A program made the position numbers and the translations under genes. The notes under the pieces were generated by a model, which saw nothing but the letters and a program-made list of their open reading frames with translations, searched no databases and was not told the origin of the DNA. From assembly GCA_011390245.1 (NCBI GenBank), contig JAABSR010000002.1:1-53294 (forward strand): a DNA stretch of 53,294 nucleotides. The letters are read 5' to 3'. Position 1 is the stretch's first letter. Every line of letters begins with the position of its first letter. Below are positions 10,232 through 22,311 of this stretch, in pieces. Origin of the DNA: Campylobacterales bacterium. Its GTDB lineage: Bacteria > Campylobacterota > Campylobacteria > Campylobacterales > JAABSR01.

Positions 10232-10537
10232 GCTTACAACACAATCTTCAAATATATCAGGTTTTGAGATCTCTATACTTCCATCTTCGATAGTAGTATA
10301 TTTTTTCTTCAAAGTTTCTATTATCTCAATGATGGCATCTTCTAAAAGCCCAAACTCTCTATCTTTAAAGAGTGAAATAAGATCATCTCTTAGTGAACAA
10401 TAATTCAAAAAAATACCGTTATATCTATAACTTAACTTTAAATCAACAACTACTTTTTGTGGATTCTCTCTCTCAAAATCTTCTATACCTATGATACATT
10501 CAATCTCTAAAGACTCTATTTTTATCTCAAAAATCAT
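10214..10537 (-). CDS. folB: Dihydroneopterin aldolase family protein
   Basis: IKIESLEIECIIGIEDFERENPQKVVVDLKL, typical FolB N-terminus. Confidence 0.85.
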   Translation of the reverse strand: MIFEIKIESLEIECIIGIEDFERENPQKVVVDLKLSYRYNGIFLNYCSLRDDLISLFKDREFGLLEDAIIEIIETLKKKYTTIEDGSIEISKPDIFEDCVVSLKSSF

Positions 10538-11161
10538 CTAAATTTTTGCTTCAGTTTTTGTTGCAAGCCTTATAATATTTGGAATATGTTTATAGACTAT
10601 TATAAAGGTTATAAGAATAATAGGAGCATGTGAGTTGATATCTGGAATTTCTGGATGAATAATAAAACTTGAGACTGTAAATACTAAAAGACCTACTAGT
10701 GAGGAGAGTGAGGAGATTTTTATAACTTTTGCAAATACAAACCAAGCTACTATCCCAATAATAGCTTCAATAGGCAGCATTATAGCCATAACACCAAATC
10801 CTGTAGCAACACCCTTACCACCTTCAAACATCAAGTATGGAGAGAAACAGTGCCCTACAACTGCTAAAAATGCAATAGCCCACTGTGTTTCAGGTGAAAG
10901 CCCTAAATATTTTGCTATCAAAATAACTACTAGACCTTTTAGTGTATCAAGTGTAAAAGTGCTTACAGCTATTAGTTTTGCTTTTTGTGGGTATTTCTCT
11001 TTTACAACTCTTAGTACATTTGTAGCACCGATGGAGCCGCTACCATGCTCTTTTATATTAATTCCGGTAAATAATTTTGCCAAAATTAGACCAAAAGGAA
11101 TACCACCTACTAAGTAGGCTATTAAATAAAATTGTATATTTATATTTGAAAAAAATTCCAT
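10538..11161 (-). CDS. plsY: Glycerol-3-phosphate acyltransferase PlsY
   Basis: YLVGGIPFGLILAKLFTGINIKEHGSGSIGATNVLRV; FEGGKGVATGFG. Confidence 0.95.
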   Translation of the reverse strand: MEFFSNINIQFYLIAYLVGGIPFGLILAKLFTGINIKEHGSGSIGATNVLRVVKEKYPQKAKLIAVSTFTLDTLKGLVVILIAKYLGLSPETQWAIAFLAVVGHCFSPYLMFEGGKGVATGFGVMAIMLPIEAIIGIVAWFVFAKVIKISSLSSLVGLLVFTVSSFIIHPEIPDINSHAPIILITFIIVYKHIPNIIRLATKTEAKI

Positions 11162-11544
11162 TAACTCTCTTTGCTATTTATCTCTATTGTTGTATGAACA
11201 TTTCCTCTTGGATTAAAATCCATCTTCAAGTTCATCTCTTTTGGCTCTACTCTTTTATGGATAGTATCATATATCTCATTTGCAGAATCTTCATGTGAGA
11301 TATATCTATTCATAAAAGTATTTATATAGAGTTTCAAAGCCTTAAGCTCTACTACATACTTATCTGGAATATAGTCAATATATACTGTTGCAAAATCTGG
11401 ATATCCACTTCTAGGACATCTGCATACAAACTCTGGTAGTTCTATTTTTATCCAGTAGTTTTTGCTATTTTTGTTCTCCCAAATCTCTAGATTTGTTTTG
11501 ACACAAAAATTATCTAACTCTTTTTCTCCATAAAGCTTTGACAC
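11161..11544 (-). CDS. queF: NADPH-dependent 7-cyano-7-deazaguanine reductase (preQ1 synthase)
   Basis: EFVCRCPRSGYPDFATVYIDYIPDKYVVELKALKLY; FNPRGNVHT. Confidence 0.95.
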   Translation of the reverse strand: MSKLYGEKELDNFCVKTNLEIWENKNSKNYWIKIELPEFVCRCPRSGYPDFATVYIDYIPDKYVVELKALKLYINTFMNRYISHEDSANEIYDTIHKRVEPKEMNLKMDFNPRGNVHTTIEINSKES

Positions 11545-11552
11545 TGAAGTCC

Positions 11553-13871
<2,319 letters not shown>

Positions 13872-13901
13872 CTACTCTCTCAATCCTCTTTTATTGTATT
13901 T

Positions 13902-14969
13902 TTACATCACTATTGGCATTACAATAGTTTGGAAGTTATCACTTTTTAGTATAAAAGGTTGGTTTGTATCATTTAATCCAATTATAAATTCACTTGTATC
14001 AATTTGTGATAGAAAATCTAAAATGTATCTTGAATTCATTGCTATTACAAAATCATTTTCAAATTGTGTTTCAAACTCAAATTGTGTTTGAGCTTCTGAG
14101 TTTTCTTCGCTTAAAGCTTCAAATCCTATCTCATCTCTTCTAAATGTCACTTTTATCTCAGTTGAAATTGAGTTTATCAACTTTATAGATTCTATAACTT
14201 TATCTTTTGGAAGTGTTATATGGTTTTTTATATCTTTTGGGATTATTCTCTCATAATCTGGATACTTACCATTTATTAACTTTGTAAAAAAGAGATAGTT
14301 TGTAGATTTTATGATTAGATTTGTCTCATTGTAGTAAAGCTCTATGTCATTAAAAAAGAGCTTTTGAATCTCAATTATAGCCTTTTTAGGGATGATTAGT
14401 GAAAGTTTATCAACTGAGGGATTTTCAAATTTTACAACAGCCAATCTTCTTGTATCAGTTGCTACAAAATTTATAGAGTACTCTTTTATATCAATTAATG
14501 CACCATTTAGCTCATATTTTGGATTGTTTGTATCAATTGCTGGTATTATTTTTTTAATCGATTGAATTAGATTTAGTGAATCTATTTCTACTTTTGGATT
14601 TCCTTCTACTGTTGGAAATGTTGGAAATTCATCTGCTCCAAATGTTGGTAACTTAAATGAGCTTCTCCCCTGTTTTATATATAAAAATCCATCTTCATCT
14701 TTTAGATTTACCTCTTCATCTTTTAGTCTCTTTATAATATCTAAAATCTTTCTTCCATTAACAGTTGCCTTACCACCTTCATTGAGAGTAAAAGAGTCTG
14801 TAGAGCCTCTAAGTCCTATCTCGTAGTCTGTTGCTTTTATTGTTAGATTCTCTTCACTAGCTATAAATAGTACATGAGATGTGATCTGTGAAGAATCTTT
14901 TTTTTCCAAAAAAGGTTGTAGATTTGTGAGTATATTATCGAGAATACTTTTAGAAATAGAGATATTCAT
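13902..14969 (-). CDS. dnaN: DNA polymerase III subunit beta (sliding clamp)
   Basis: 355 aa clamp fold, C-terminal ...TIVMPIVM, located next to dnaA. Confidence 0.95.
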   Translation of the reverse strand: MNISISKSILDNILTNLQPFLEKKDSSQITSHVLFIASEENLTIKATDYEIGLRGSTDSFTLNEGGKATVNGRKILDIIKRLKDEEVNLKDEDGFLYIKQGRSSFKLPTFGADEFPTFPTVEGNPKVEIDSLNLIQSIKKIIPAIDTNNPKYELNGALIDIKEYSINFVATDTRRLAVVKFENPSVDKLSLIIPKKAIIEIQKLFFNDIELYYNETNLIIKSTNYLFFTKLINGKYPDYERIIPKDIKNHITLPKDKVIESIKLINSISTEIKVTFRRDEIGFEALSEENSEAQTQFEFETQFENDFVIAMNSRYILDFLSQIDTSEFIIGLNDTNQPFILKSDNFQTIVMPIVM

Positions 14970-14980
14970 CTGAGGACTCC

Positions 14981-15108
14981 TTTATATTATAATTTTAAAT
15001 AGTAATAGTAGTATAGGCAATGAATTTGTGAAAACTACTCTTTTTGCCTTATTTTATATAGGCTCTGGCATTGAAAGATATAGAGCTTATTTTTCACATC
15101 TTTTCACA
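14981..15108. promoter_or_regulatory. oriC: Candidate oriC part 1 (dnaN-dnaA intergenic): AT-rich DUE, DnaA-trio-like repeat and DnaA boxes
   Basis: 20-bp all-A/T tract 14981-15000; TAG-TAA-TAG-TAG-TAT 15000-15014; TGTGAAAA 15027-15034; TTTTTCACA 15090-15098 and TTTTCACA 15101-15108 at 10-bp phase. Confidence 0.65.
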
Positions 15109-15144
15109 ATATTCTAGCTAAAATATTCTAAATATTCATACTTT

Positions 15145-16509
15145 TTACTCTTTTGAGCTTATTTTGTTCTTTAGTTCATCTACTACTATTTTAAAGTCAG
15201 CACTTCCATTTAGTAACTCTTGGACTTTTTTCATGGCTTTACTTACTGAGCTGTGATCTTTCATTCCAAAGTAGTGAGCAAGAGCTGGCATAGAGTTTGG
15301 AGTAAGGTTTCTAGCTAGATATATGACAATCCTTCTTGCATTTGCTATTTGTGTAGATCTGCTTTTACTTTTTATTTCACTTGGTTTTATGTTTAGCTCT
15401 TTTGAGACTACTGAGATGATATCATCTATTGTGATGCTCTCTTTTTTCTCTTTTATTTGCTCTTTTAATATATTTTTTGCAAACTCTAAAGTGATATCTT
15501 GATTCATCAAATTTGCAAAAGCATTGAGTTTTATGATAATTCCCTCAATTTCTCTTATGTTGTTATCCATATTTGTAGCAATATAATCAATAATCTCTCT
15601 ATCAAGATAGATTCCATCAAATTCGCACTTCTTTTTAATAATTGCTATTTTTGTTTCAAGTTCTGGAGGCTGTATATCTGCAACCAAACCCCACTCAAAA
15701 CGACTTTTTAGCCTCTCTTCTAGTCCAGCTATCTTTTTTGGTGGTTTATCACTTGTTAGGATTATCTGCCTGTTTTTGGAGTGAAGCTCATTAAATGTAT
15801 GAAAAAATTCCTCTTGTATTCTCTCTTTGCCCCCAAAAAACTGAACATCATCAATAAGAAGATAATCACATGCTCTATACTTTTCACGGAATCTATCCAT
15901 AGTCTGGTTTCTAATGTGAAATTGCCAATCATTTAAGAACTGCTCACTTGTTATATAGATGACTGATTTTTGCTTTGTTATTGCATGATTTCCTATCGCA
16001 TTTAGGAGATGAGTTTTTCCAAGTCCTGTTCCACCATAGAGCAAAAGCGGATTGAAAGCTAGTCCCTGTTTTGCACAGACAGTTTGCGAGACCTCATAAG
16101 CTAGCTGATTGGATGAACCAACAACAAAAGCATCAAAAGTGTATGAGGGATTTAATATAGTCGATTTTTGCTGCTTATATTCATTGAGCATAACCTTTTT
16201 TGGCACGCTCTTTTTTTCAGTTGACAAAATTATATTAACTTCTGGTTTTACACCAGTATTCATCTCAAAAAGGTGTGCTATTTTTTCGCTATATTTTGTT
16301 TTTACCCAATTTTGAATAAATGGATTTGGTGCTTCATATACGGCAAGGTCGCTTCTACTTGCTTCTTCTGAATACCTTAAGTTTTTTATGTACTTCTCAT
16401 ACTCAAAATTTGATATCTCATCTTTAAGTTGAGATAGTGTAGTATCTCCAAGCAAAAATACCCCCAAAGTTGGTTTCACTATGTGAAAATTATGTGAATA
16501 ATCTAACAC
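15145..16509 (-). CDS. dnaA: Chromosomal replication initiator protein DnaA
   Basis: YGGTGLGKTHLLNAIGNH Walker A, YLLIDDVQFFGGKERIQEEFFHTFN, MKDHSSVSKAMKKV DNA-binding signature; probable real start TTG at 16455. Confidence 0.97.
   Translation of the reverse strand: MLDYSHNFHIVKPTLGVFLLGDTTLSQLKDEISNFEYEKYIKNLRYSEEASRSDLAVYEAPNPFIQNWVKTKYSEKIAHLFEMNTGVKPEVNIILSTEKKSVPKKVMLNEYKQQKSTILNPSYTFDAFVVGSSNQLAYEVSQTVCAKQGLAFNPLLLYGGTGLGKTHLLNAIGNHAITKQKSVIYITSEQFLNDWQFHIRNQTMDRFREKYRACDYLLIDDVQFFGGKERIQEEFFHTFNELHSKNRQIILTSDKPPKKIAGLEERLKSRFEWGLVADIQPPELETKIAIIKKKCEFDGIYLDREIIDYIATNMDNNIREIEGIIIKLNAFANLMNQDITLEFAKNILKEQIKEKKESITIDDIISVVSKELNIKPSEIKSKSRSTQIANARRIVIYLARNLTPNSMPALAHYFGMKDHSSVSKAMKKVQELLNGSADFKIVVDELKNKISSKE
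16474..16501. promoter_or_regulatory. oriC: Candidate oriC part 2 upstream of dnaA: DnaA-box cluster
   Basis: TTTCAC-TAT-GTGAAA inverted pair (16474-16488) followed by TGTGAATAA (revcomp TTATTCACA, 16493-16501). Confidence 0.55.
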
Positions 16510-16570
16510 ATTATTGCTTCTAGTTAGCTTTTAATTGACATGACAGTAGTGAAAAAAGGTTGAAAATTTA

Positions 16571-17050
16571 GTGAATATTTTAGGTATTGATCCAGGAAGT
16601 ATAAATTGTGGATATGCCATTATTGAGCTTGATAGACCCATGTTGAGGCTGGTTGAAGCAGGTTTGATAAAGATAAAAGAGAGAGATCTGCAACATCAAA
16701 TACTAGAGTTTGTAGAGGGAATAGACTTGGTTCTTAAAAGATTTCACATAGATGAGGTGGCGATAGAGGATATATTCTTTGCACACAACCCAAAGACTGT
16801 AATAAAATTAGCTCAATTTCGTGGAGCACTCTCTCTAAAAATTCTTCAAGAAATAGGAAATTTTTATGAATACACTCCTTTGCAGGTCAAAAAAGCACTT
16901 ACTGGAAAAGCAAAAGCAGATAAAGTTCAGGTAGCGTATATGGTCAAAAAAGTTTTAAATATAAAAAAAGATATTAAACCTCTTGATATTACAGATGCAA
17001 TGGCTGTAGCAATCACACACTCTCAAAGAGTTAAGTTAAAAAGGTCTTAG
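16571..17050 (+). CDS. ruvC: Crossover junction endodeoxyribonuclease RuvC
   Basis: [44 protein letters not shown] start. Confidence 0.96.
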   Translation: MNILGIDPGSINCGYAIIELDRPMLRLVEAGLIKIKERDLQHQILEFVEGIDLVLKRFHIDEVAIEDIFFAHNPKTVIKLAQFRGALSLKILQEIGNFYEYTPLQVKKALTGKAKADKVQVAYMVKKVLNIKKDIKPLDITDAMAVAITHSQRVKLKRS

Positions 17051-17051
17051 A

Positions 17052-17615
17052 GTGGATAATACTATTTCAAATGAGGCAAATCTACCTACAAAATATGGCA
17101 ATTTTAAGATCAGAGTCTTTCAAGAGGATAGCAAAGAGCATCTAGTTTTGTTTACAAAAGATTTAAGCCAAAATCCACTCCTTAGAGTTCATTCAGAGTG
17201 CCTAACTGGCGATGTTTTTGGCTCCTTGAAGTGTGATTGTGGAGGAGAGCTTGCAATTGCTCTGGAGAGAATCTCAAAAGAGGGTGGTATGATAATCTAT
17301 CTTAGACAAGAGGGTAGAAATATTGGTCTTTTAAACAAGATAAATGCTTATGCACTTCAAGATGTTGGTTATGACACTGTTGAGGCAAATTTGGCTCTTG
17401 GCTTTAGAGATGATGAGAGAGACTATAGTATTTTAGATAAGATTTTTAAGTTTTTTGAGATAAAAAGTGTTAAGCTTTTGACAAATAATCCAAAAAAGGT
17501 AGAAGAGGTCTCTAAATATATAAAGTCTCAAAGAGAGCCGATATTAGTAGAGCATAACTGCTATAATAGAGATTATCTAAAGACAAAAAAAGAGAGATTA
17601 GGACATATATTATGA
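17052..17615 (+). CDS. ribA: GTP cyclohydrolase II
   Basis: [49 protein letters not shown]. Confidence 0.95.
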   Translation: MDNTISNEANLPTKYGNFKIRVFQEDSKEHLVLFTKDLSQNPLLRVHSECLTGDVFGSLKCDCGGELAIALERISKEGGMIIYLRQEGRNIGLLNKINAYALQDVGYDTVEANLALGFRDDERDYSILDKIFKFFEIKSVKLLTNNPKKVEEVSKYIKSQREPILVEHNCYNRDYLKTKKERLGHIL

Positions 17616-18943
17616 CAAATATTATTCTTTGTGGAGGAAGCGGAACGCGGCTTTGGCCAATGAGTAGGTCTCTTATGCCAAAACAGTTTGTACAGATTTT
17701 TGAAGGAGAATCACTCTTTCAAAAGACGATTGATAGGAATAGTAAAATATGTGATAAGATATTTATTGTCTCAAATGAAGAGCACTACTTTTTAGCTTTA
17801 GATCAGATAGAAGAGAGCAAAGATATAGTCATAGACTTTAGATTTTTATTGGAATCTATAGCTAAAAATACTGCTCCCGCAATAGCTTTGGCTTGCATGA
17901 GTCTTGAAAGTGAAGAGATTGTTTTAATTACTCCAAGTGATCATCTTATAAAAGATCAAAACCGCTATAAAGAGGCTGTTGATAGAGCTTGTGAGTTAGC
18001 TTCTGAAGATTATCTAGTGACTTTTGGGATAGAACCTACATATCCTGAGATTGGCTTTGGATATATAAAAGCTGATGGTGAGAATGTCTTAAGCTTTAAA
18101 GAGAAGCCTACTATTGAGGTTGCAAAAGAGTATTTGAGTGAGGGCAACTACTACTGGAATAGTGGAATGTTTGCTTTTAGAGTAGGCTATTTTTTGGATG
18201 AGCTAAAAAAATATTCGCCAAAAATTTATGAGACCTCTTTGAGTGCTTTTGAAAAATCTGACAAAAGTGAGATGATAAGAATCAAAAGAGATGATATGGA
18301 ACTTATACCTGAAGATTCTATAGATTATGCACTACTTGAAAAGAGTAGTAGAGTTAAAGTTGTGAGGTCAAGCTTTGGTTGGAGTGATGTAGGTAGTTTT
18401 GATTCCTTATCATCTGAGCTAGAAAATGATAGTAACAATAATCTAGTGATCGCAAATAAAGAGGTAGCACTTATTGATGTAGAAGATTTAATAGTAGTGG
18501 ATACTGAAGATGCACTTTTGATATCAAAAAAGGGCTCATCTCAAAAAGTCAAATCAATCGTAAACTCTCTAAAACAAAGAGGCTCACTACTTCCTATTGT
18601 CCATAAGTGCGTACATAGACCATGGGGAACATATACTGTTCTTGAAGATTGTGCTGGCTTTAAGATAAAAAAAATAGAGGTAAAACCTGGCAAAAGACTC
18701 TCTTTGCAAAAACATTTTCATAGAAATGAGCACTGGATTGTTGTAAGTGGCACTGCTACTGTAGAGGTAGGTGGAGAAAAAAAATATATCTGCCCAAATG
18801 AGTCAACCTATATAAAAATGGGTGAAGCTCATAGATTGGCAAATGAGGGAAAAATACCAGTAGTCCTTATTGAAGCTCAAGTTGGTGAATATACTGGAGA
18901 GGATGATATTGTAAGATTAGAAGATGATTTTAAGAGAGCATAA
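17612..18943 (+). CDS. manC: Mannose-1-phosphate guanylyltransferase / mannose-6-phosphate isomerase
   Basis: [23 protein letters not shown]-terminal cupin [46 protein letters not shown]. Confidence 0.95.
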   Translation: MTNIILCGGSGTRLWPMSRSLMPKQFVQIFEGESLFQKTIDRNSKICDKIFIVSNEEHYFLALDQIEESKDIVIDFRFLLESIAKNTAPAIALACMSLESEEIVLITPSDHLIKDQNRYKEAVDRACELASEDYLVTFGIEPTYPEIGFGYIKADGENVLSFKEKPTIEVAKEYLSEGNYYWNSGMFAFRVGYFLDELKKYSPKIYETSLSAFEKSDKSEMIRIKRDDMELIPEDSIDYALLEKSSRVKVVRSSFGWSDVGSFDSLSSELENDSNNNLVIANKEVALIDVEDLIVVDTEDALLISKKGSSQKVKSIVNSLKQRGSLLPIVHKCVHRPWGTYTVLEDCAGFKIKKIEVKPGKRLSLQKHFHRNEHWIVVSGTATVEVGGEKKYICPNESTYIKMGEAHRLANEGKIPVVLIEAQVGEYTGEDDIVRLEDDFKRA

Positions 18944-18973
18944 TAGGTATATTTCTATCCTGCAATCAATTTT

Positions 18974-19066
18974 TTAATTTTTATACGCATAATAGATAAA
19001 TCCACCAACACCAATAATAGTCACGACTACTAAAAAAACAATCAACACAATATCAACTGATCCCAT
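18974..19066 (-). CDS. Small single-TM membrane protein (30 aa), hypothetical
   Basis: [39 protein letters not shown] on minus strand within the rlmN 3' end; overlaps rlmN stop region; not in supplied ORF track. Confidence 0.6.
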   Translation of the reverse strand: MGSVDIVLIVFLVVVTIIGVGGFIYYAYKN

Positions 19067-20123
19067 CTCTACTCCTTTCTCTAAGTTGTCCGCAAGCTGC
19101 ACTTATATCTAAGCCTTTGGATTCTCTAATAGTACATAGCACTCCTCTATCTACGAGGTATTGCTGAAAATTTAACATATCCTCTTTTTTAGGTCTTTTA
19201 TATTCTGTCCCTGGATATGGATTGAAATAGATTAAATTCACTTTTGACTTTATCCCCTCAAGTAGTTTTATGAGTTTTTTTGCAGATTTTATATCATCAT
19301 TTTTCTCTCCGATGACTAGATATTCAAACATTATTCTCTTTCTAGAATCGATAGGATATTTTTTTATTGCTTCAATGATTGATTTTATGTTATAGGCTCT
19401 ATTTAACGGTATTAGCTCACTTCTTAATTCATCATCAACAGCATGGAGAGATATTGCAAGCATTACCCCAAGATTCTCTTCTCCAAGTTTTGTGATTTTT
19501 GGTGAGATGCCACTTGTTGATATTGTCTGTCTTTTGGGTGAGATTGAAAGTCCATCTTCGCAAGATAGTATTTTTATAGCTTTCAAAAGATTTTCAAAGT
19601 TATCAAGTGGTTCACCCATGCCCATATAGACTACATTTACTCTTTTCTCTACTGGGATGTCATTATCTCTTTTTATCGCTAAAATCTGAAAAACTATCTC
19701 TCCAGCACTCAAATCTCTAGTAAAACCACCTTTTGCGGTTAGGCAAAATGAGCATCCAACTTTACAGCCTATTTGGGTAGATACACAGATTGTATATTTT
19801 TCACTTGTTGTAATATTCCCAGATTCGTCATACTTTTTATCTTTCATTTTTAGCAGAACAGATTCAAAGCTGTTCTCTTTGCTATCAACAAAGAGATACT
19901 TTTTTGAGCCATCACTTGAGCATTCACAATTTTTGATTTTTATGCTATCAATGAAAAATCTCTTCTCTAAGTCATCTCTTAGATCTTTTGGTAGGTTTGA
20001 CATCTTTTCAAAACTATCGCTATAGTTTATGTAGAGCCAGTTGTATATTTGTTTTGCTCTAAAGCTTGGTTTTATAAGCCCTTTTAGATCTTCAAGCTCT
20101 ATTGAGTAGATATCTTGTTTAAT
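19053..20123 (-). CDS. rlmN: 23S rRNA (adenine(2503)-C2)-methyltransferase RlmN, N-terminus extended to an ATT start
   Basis: Radical [33 protein letters not shown]; conserved N-terminal [14 protein letters not shown] lies upstream of the first ATG (20003) in the same frame. Confidence 0.9.
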   Translation of the reverse strand: MKQDIYSIELEDLKGLIKPSFRAKQIYNWLYINYSDSFEKMSNLPKDLRDDLEKRFFIDSIKIKNCECSSDGSKKYLFVDSKENSFESVLLKMKDKKYDESGNITTSEKYTICVSTQIGCKVGCSFCLTAKGGFTRDLSAGEIVFQILAIKRDNDIPVEKRVNVVYMGMGEPLDNFENLLKAIKILSCEDGLSISPKRQTISTSGISPKITKLGEENLGVMLAISLHAVDDELRSELIPLNRAYNIKSIIEAIKKYPIDSRKRIMFEYLVIGEKNDDIKSAKKLIKLLEGIKSKVNLIYFNPYPGTEYKRPKKEDMLNFQQYLVDRGVLCTIRESKGLDISAACGQLRERSRDGIS

Positions 20124-20655
20124 TTTTTCTCCTCTTTTCTATGTGATTTTTTAAGATCTCCATAGCTCTATTGTGATTTTTGACAAAGTCGTTATGAGCA
20201 TTTTCGTTGCAATAATTTGTTATCACAAATATGCCAAAAGCTGGAATCCCAAACTCTTTTGCTACAGATAGCACAGAAAAAAACTCCATATTTTCTATCT
20301 CAAGACCTATTTTTCTAAATCTTTTTGATGAATCTAAATCTTTTGTTATGTAGTTTGATGAGTTTACAATTGTTTCACGTGAAACAATTATATTCTCAAC
20401 TTTTATAACATTCTCAATTGGAGTGAAAGATCTATCTTGCAGATATGATATTTCAATATTAGATGCTATATTTGATTCTACAATATCAAAAATCTCTCTA
20501 TCACCGTAACTACCAGCACTACCTACAAAAACTATAATATCAGGCCTATCCATAAGTGCTAATCTTGTTAGGTTTATAGTAGATTCTACCATGCCAATTC
20601 CAATAGGAAGTGCGAAATCAAAAGTCTCCATAGAGCCAGCAGAGATAAAAAGCAC
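20119..20655 (-). CDS. Purine-nucleoside phosphorylase / nucleosidase superfamily protein
   Basis: [62 protein letters not shown]. Confidence 0.75.
   Translation of the reverse strand: MLFISAGSMETFDFALPIGIGMVESTINLTRLALMDRPDIIVFVGSAGSYGDREIFDIVESNIASNIEISYLQDRSFTPIENVIKVENIIVSRETIVNSSNYITKDLDSSKRFRKIGLEIENMEFFSVLSVAKEFGIPAFGIFVITNYCNENAHNDFVKNHNRAMEILKNHIEKRRKN
20368..20389. promoter_or_regulatory. parS: Perfect parS (ParB-binding) site within a 22-bp palindrome
   Basis: AATTGTTTCACGTGAAACAATT; core TGTTTCACGTGAAACA (20371-20386) matches the canonical parS 16-mer. Confidence 0.9.
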
Positions 20656-21410
20656 TACCTAACCACCAAACCATTTTCCCTGAGATACTCTTTTAAGTGC
20701 GATATTTCAATCTCTCTAAAATGGAAAATAGAGGCCGCTAATGCAGCATCAGCTCCAGCTAAAAAAGCATCTTTTAGATGAGACATCTCTCCAGCACCAC
20801 CACTTGCAATTACAGGGATATCTACTGCTTCGCATATCAATCTAAGCATATCTAAATCATAGCCTGCTTTTGTGCCATCACTATCCATAGAAGTTAGAAG
20901 AATTTCACCCGCACCTCTGCTCTCCATCTCTTTTGCCCACTTTAGTGCATCTAATCCAGTATCAATTCTTCCTCCATTGATATATACATTGTATGAATCT
21001 CCAACTCTTTTTGCATCAATTGCTACTACAATACATTGAGAGCCAAATCTTTTTGCCCCTTCTTCTACAAAATATGGATTTTTTACTGCACTTGAGTTTA
21101 TAGAAACCTTATCACAGCCAACATTTAAAAGAGAGTAGATATTATCCATAGTCCTAATCCCACCACCTACAGTTAGTGGGATAAAAACCTCTTTTGCTAC
21201 ATCTTTTACTATCTCTACAATAGTATCTCTCTTTTCATGGCTTGCGGTAATGTCTAAAAATGTTATCTCATCAGCACCCTCTTGGTTGTATCTCTTAGCA
21301 ACTTCTACAGGATCTCCAGCATCTTTCAATCCTACGAAATTTATACCCTTTACAACTCTCCCCTCTTTCACATCAAGACATGGGATAATACGCTTTGCAA
21401 AATAGTTCAT
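20655..21410 (-). CDS. hisF: Imidazole glycerol phosphate synthase subunit HisF
   Basis: [42 protein letters not shown]; upstream in-frame extension to 21617 judged spurious. Confidence 0.96.
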   Translation of the reverse strand: MNYFAKRIIPCLDVKEGRVVKGINFVGLKDAGDPVEVAKRYNQEGADEITFLDITASHEKRDTIVEIVKDVAKEVFIPLTVGGGIRTMDNIYSLLNVGCDKVSINSSAVKNPYFVEEGAKRFGSQCIVVAIDAKRVGDSYNVYINGGRIDTGLDALKWAKEMESRGAGEILLTSMDSDGTKAGYDLDMLRLICEAVDIPVIASGGAGEMSHLKDAFLAGADAALAASIFHFREIEISHLKEYLRENGLVVR

Positions 21411-21522
21411 ATATATCCAATTTAAATAATTTATAAATGAAATAGTATAGAAAAAGGGATAAAATATAGGATAGTTAAAGAAAGTATGTTGTACTATATA
21501 ATAGAAATGTTGGCGGGAAGCA

Positions 21523-22302
21523 GTGGTAAAAGCAGAAATTGTAGCAAAAAAGAGATTTGGACAAAACTTTTTAAAAGATGAAGTAGTCCTAGAGAAGATC
21601 ATCAAATCGATCCCCAATGATAATACTCCTATATGTGAGATTGGGGCTGGATTAGGTGATTTGACGAGAAAACTGTTGGAACTCTCAAGAGTTATTGCCT
21701 TTGAGATAGATAGAGAGCTATTTGAGATACTTAGTAGGGAATTTGCAAAAGAGATAGGGGAGAAGAGATTAGAGATTATCCTCTGTGATGTTTTAGACCT
21801 GTGGAGAGAAAATTTACACGAAAAGCCATACAGGCTGGTTGCAAATCTTCCCTATTATGTAGCTACGAATATAATTCTCAAGGCTCTTAAAGATAGTAAC
21901 TGCAAAGAGTTGGTAGTGATGATTCAAAAAGAGGTAGCATTAAAGTTTTGTGCCAAAAGAGGGGATCGCAATTTTTGTGCTTTATCTGTTTTAGTAGAGA
22001 GTGCAGGAGAGGCAGAGATGCTTTTTGATGTGCCTCCATCCTCTTTTGAACCAGAGCCAAAAGTGTTCTCATCTGTAATAAGAGTAAGAAAAAGAGCAGA
22101 GCTAGAGAGTTCTGAAGATTTTGAGAGGTTTCTAAGAGTGGCATTTGCCTCCCCTAGAAAAAAACTTTCAAAATCTCTATCTCAGAGATACTCAAAAGAG
22201 AGGATTTCTGAACTTTTTCTAGAACTTGGAATAGATGATAGAAGCAGAGCACATGAGATTCCAACAATCCTTTATCACCAAATTTACAATTCACTTAGAT
22301 AA
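21523..22302 (+). CDS. rsmA: 16S rRNA (adenine(1518)-N(6)/adenine(1519)-N(6))-dimethyltransferase
   Basis: [45 protein letters not shown]. Confidence 0.95.
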   Translation: MVKAEIVAKKRFGQNFLKDEVVLEKIIKSIPNDNTPICEIGAGLGDLTRKLLELSRVIAFEIDRELFEILSREFAKEIGEKRLEIILCDVLDLWRENLHEKPYRLVANLPYYVATNIILKALKDSNCKELVVMIQKEVALKFCAKRGDRNFCALSVLVESAGEAEMLFDVPPSSFEPEPKVFSSVIRVRKRAELESSEDFERFLRVAFASPRKKLSKSLSQRYSKERISELFLELGIDDRSRAHEIPTILYHQIYNSLR

Positions 22303-22311
22303 AGGCAAAAA

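Noticed and set aside
21411-21617. N-terminal extension of the hisF ORF
   Set aside because: HisF homologs start at M(N)[13 protein letters not shown]; the extension overlaps rsmA and its sequence is not HisF-like.
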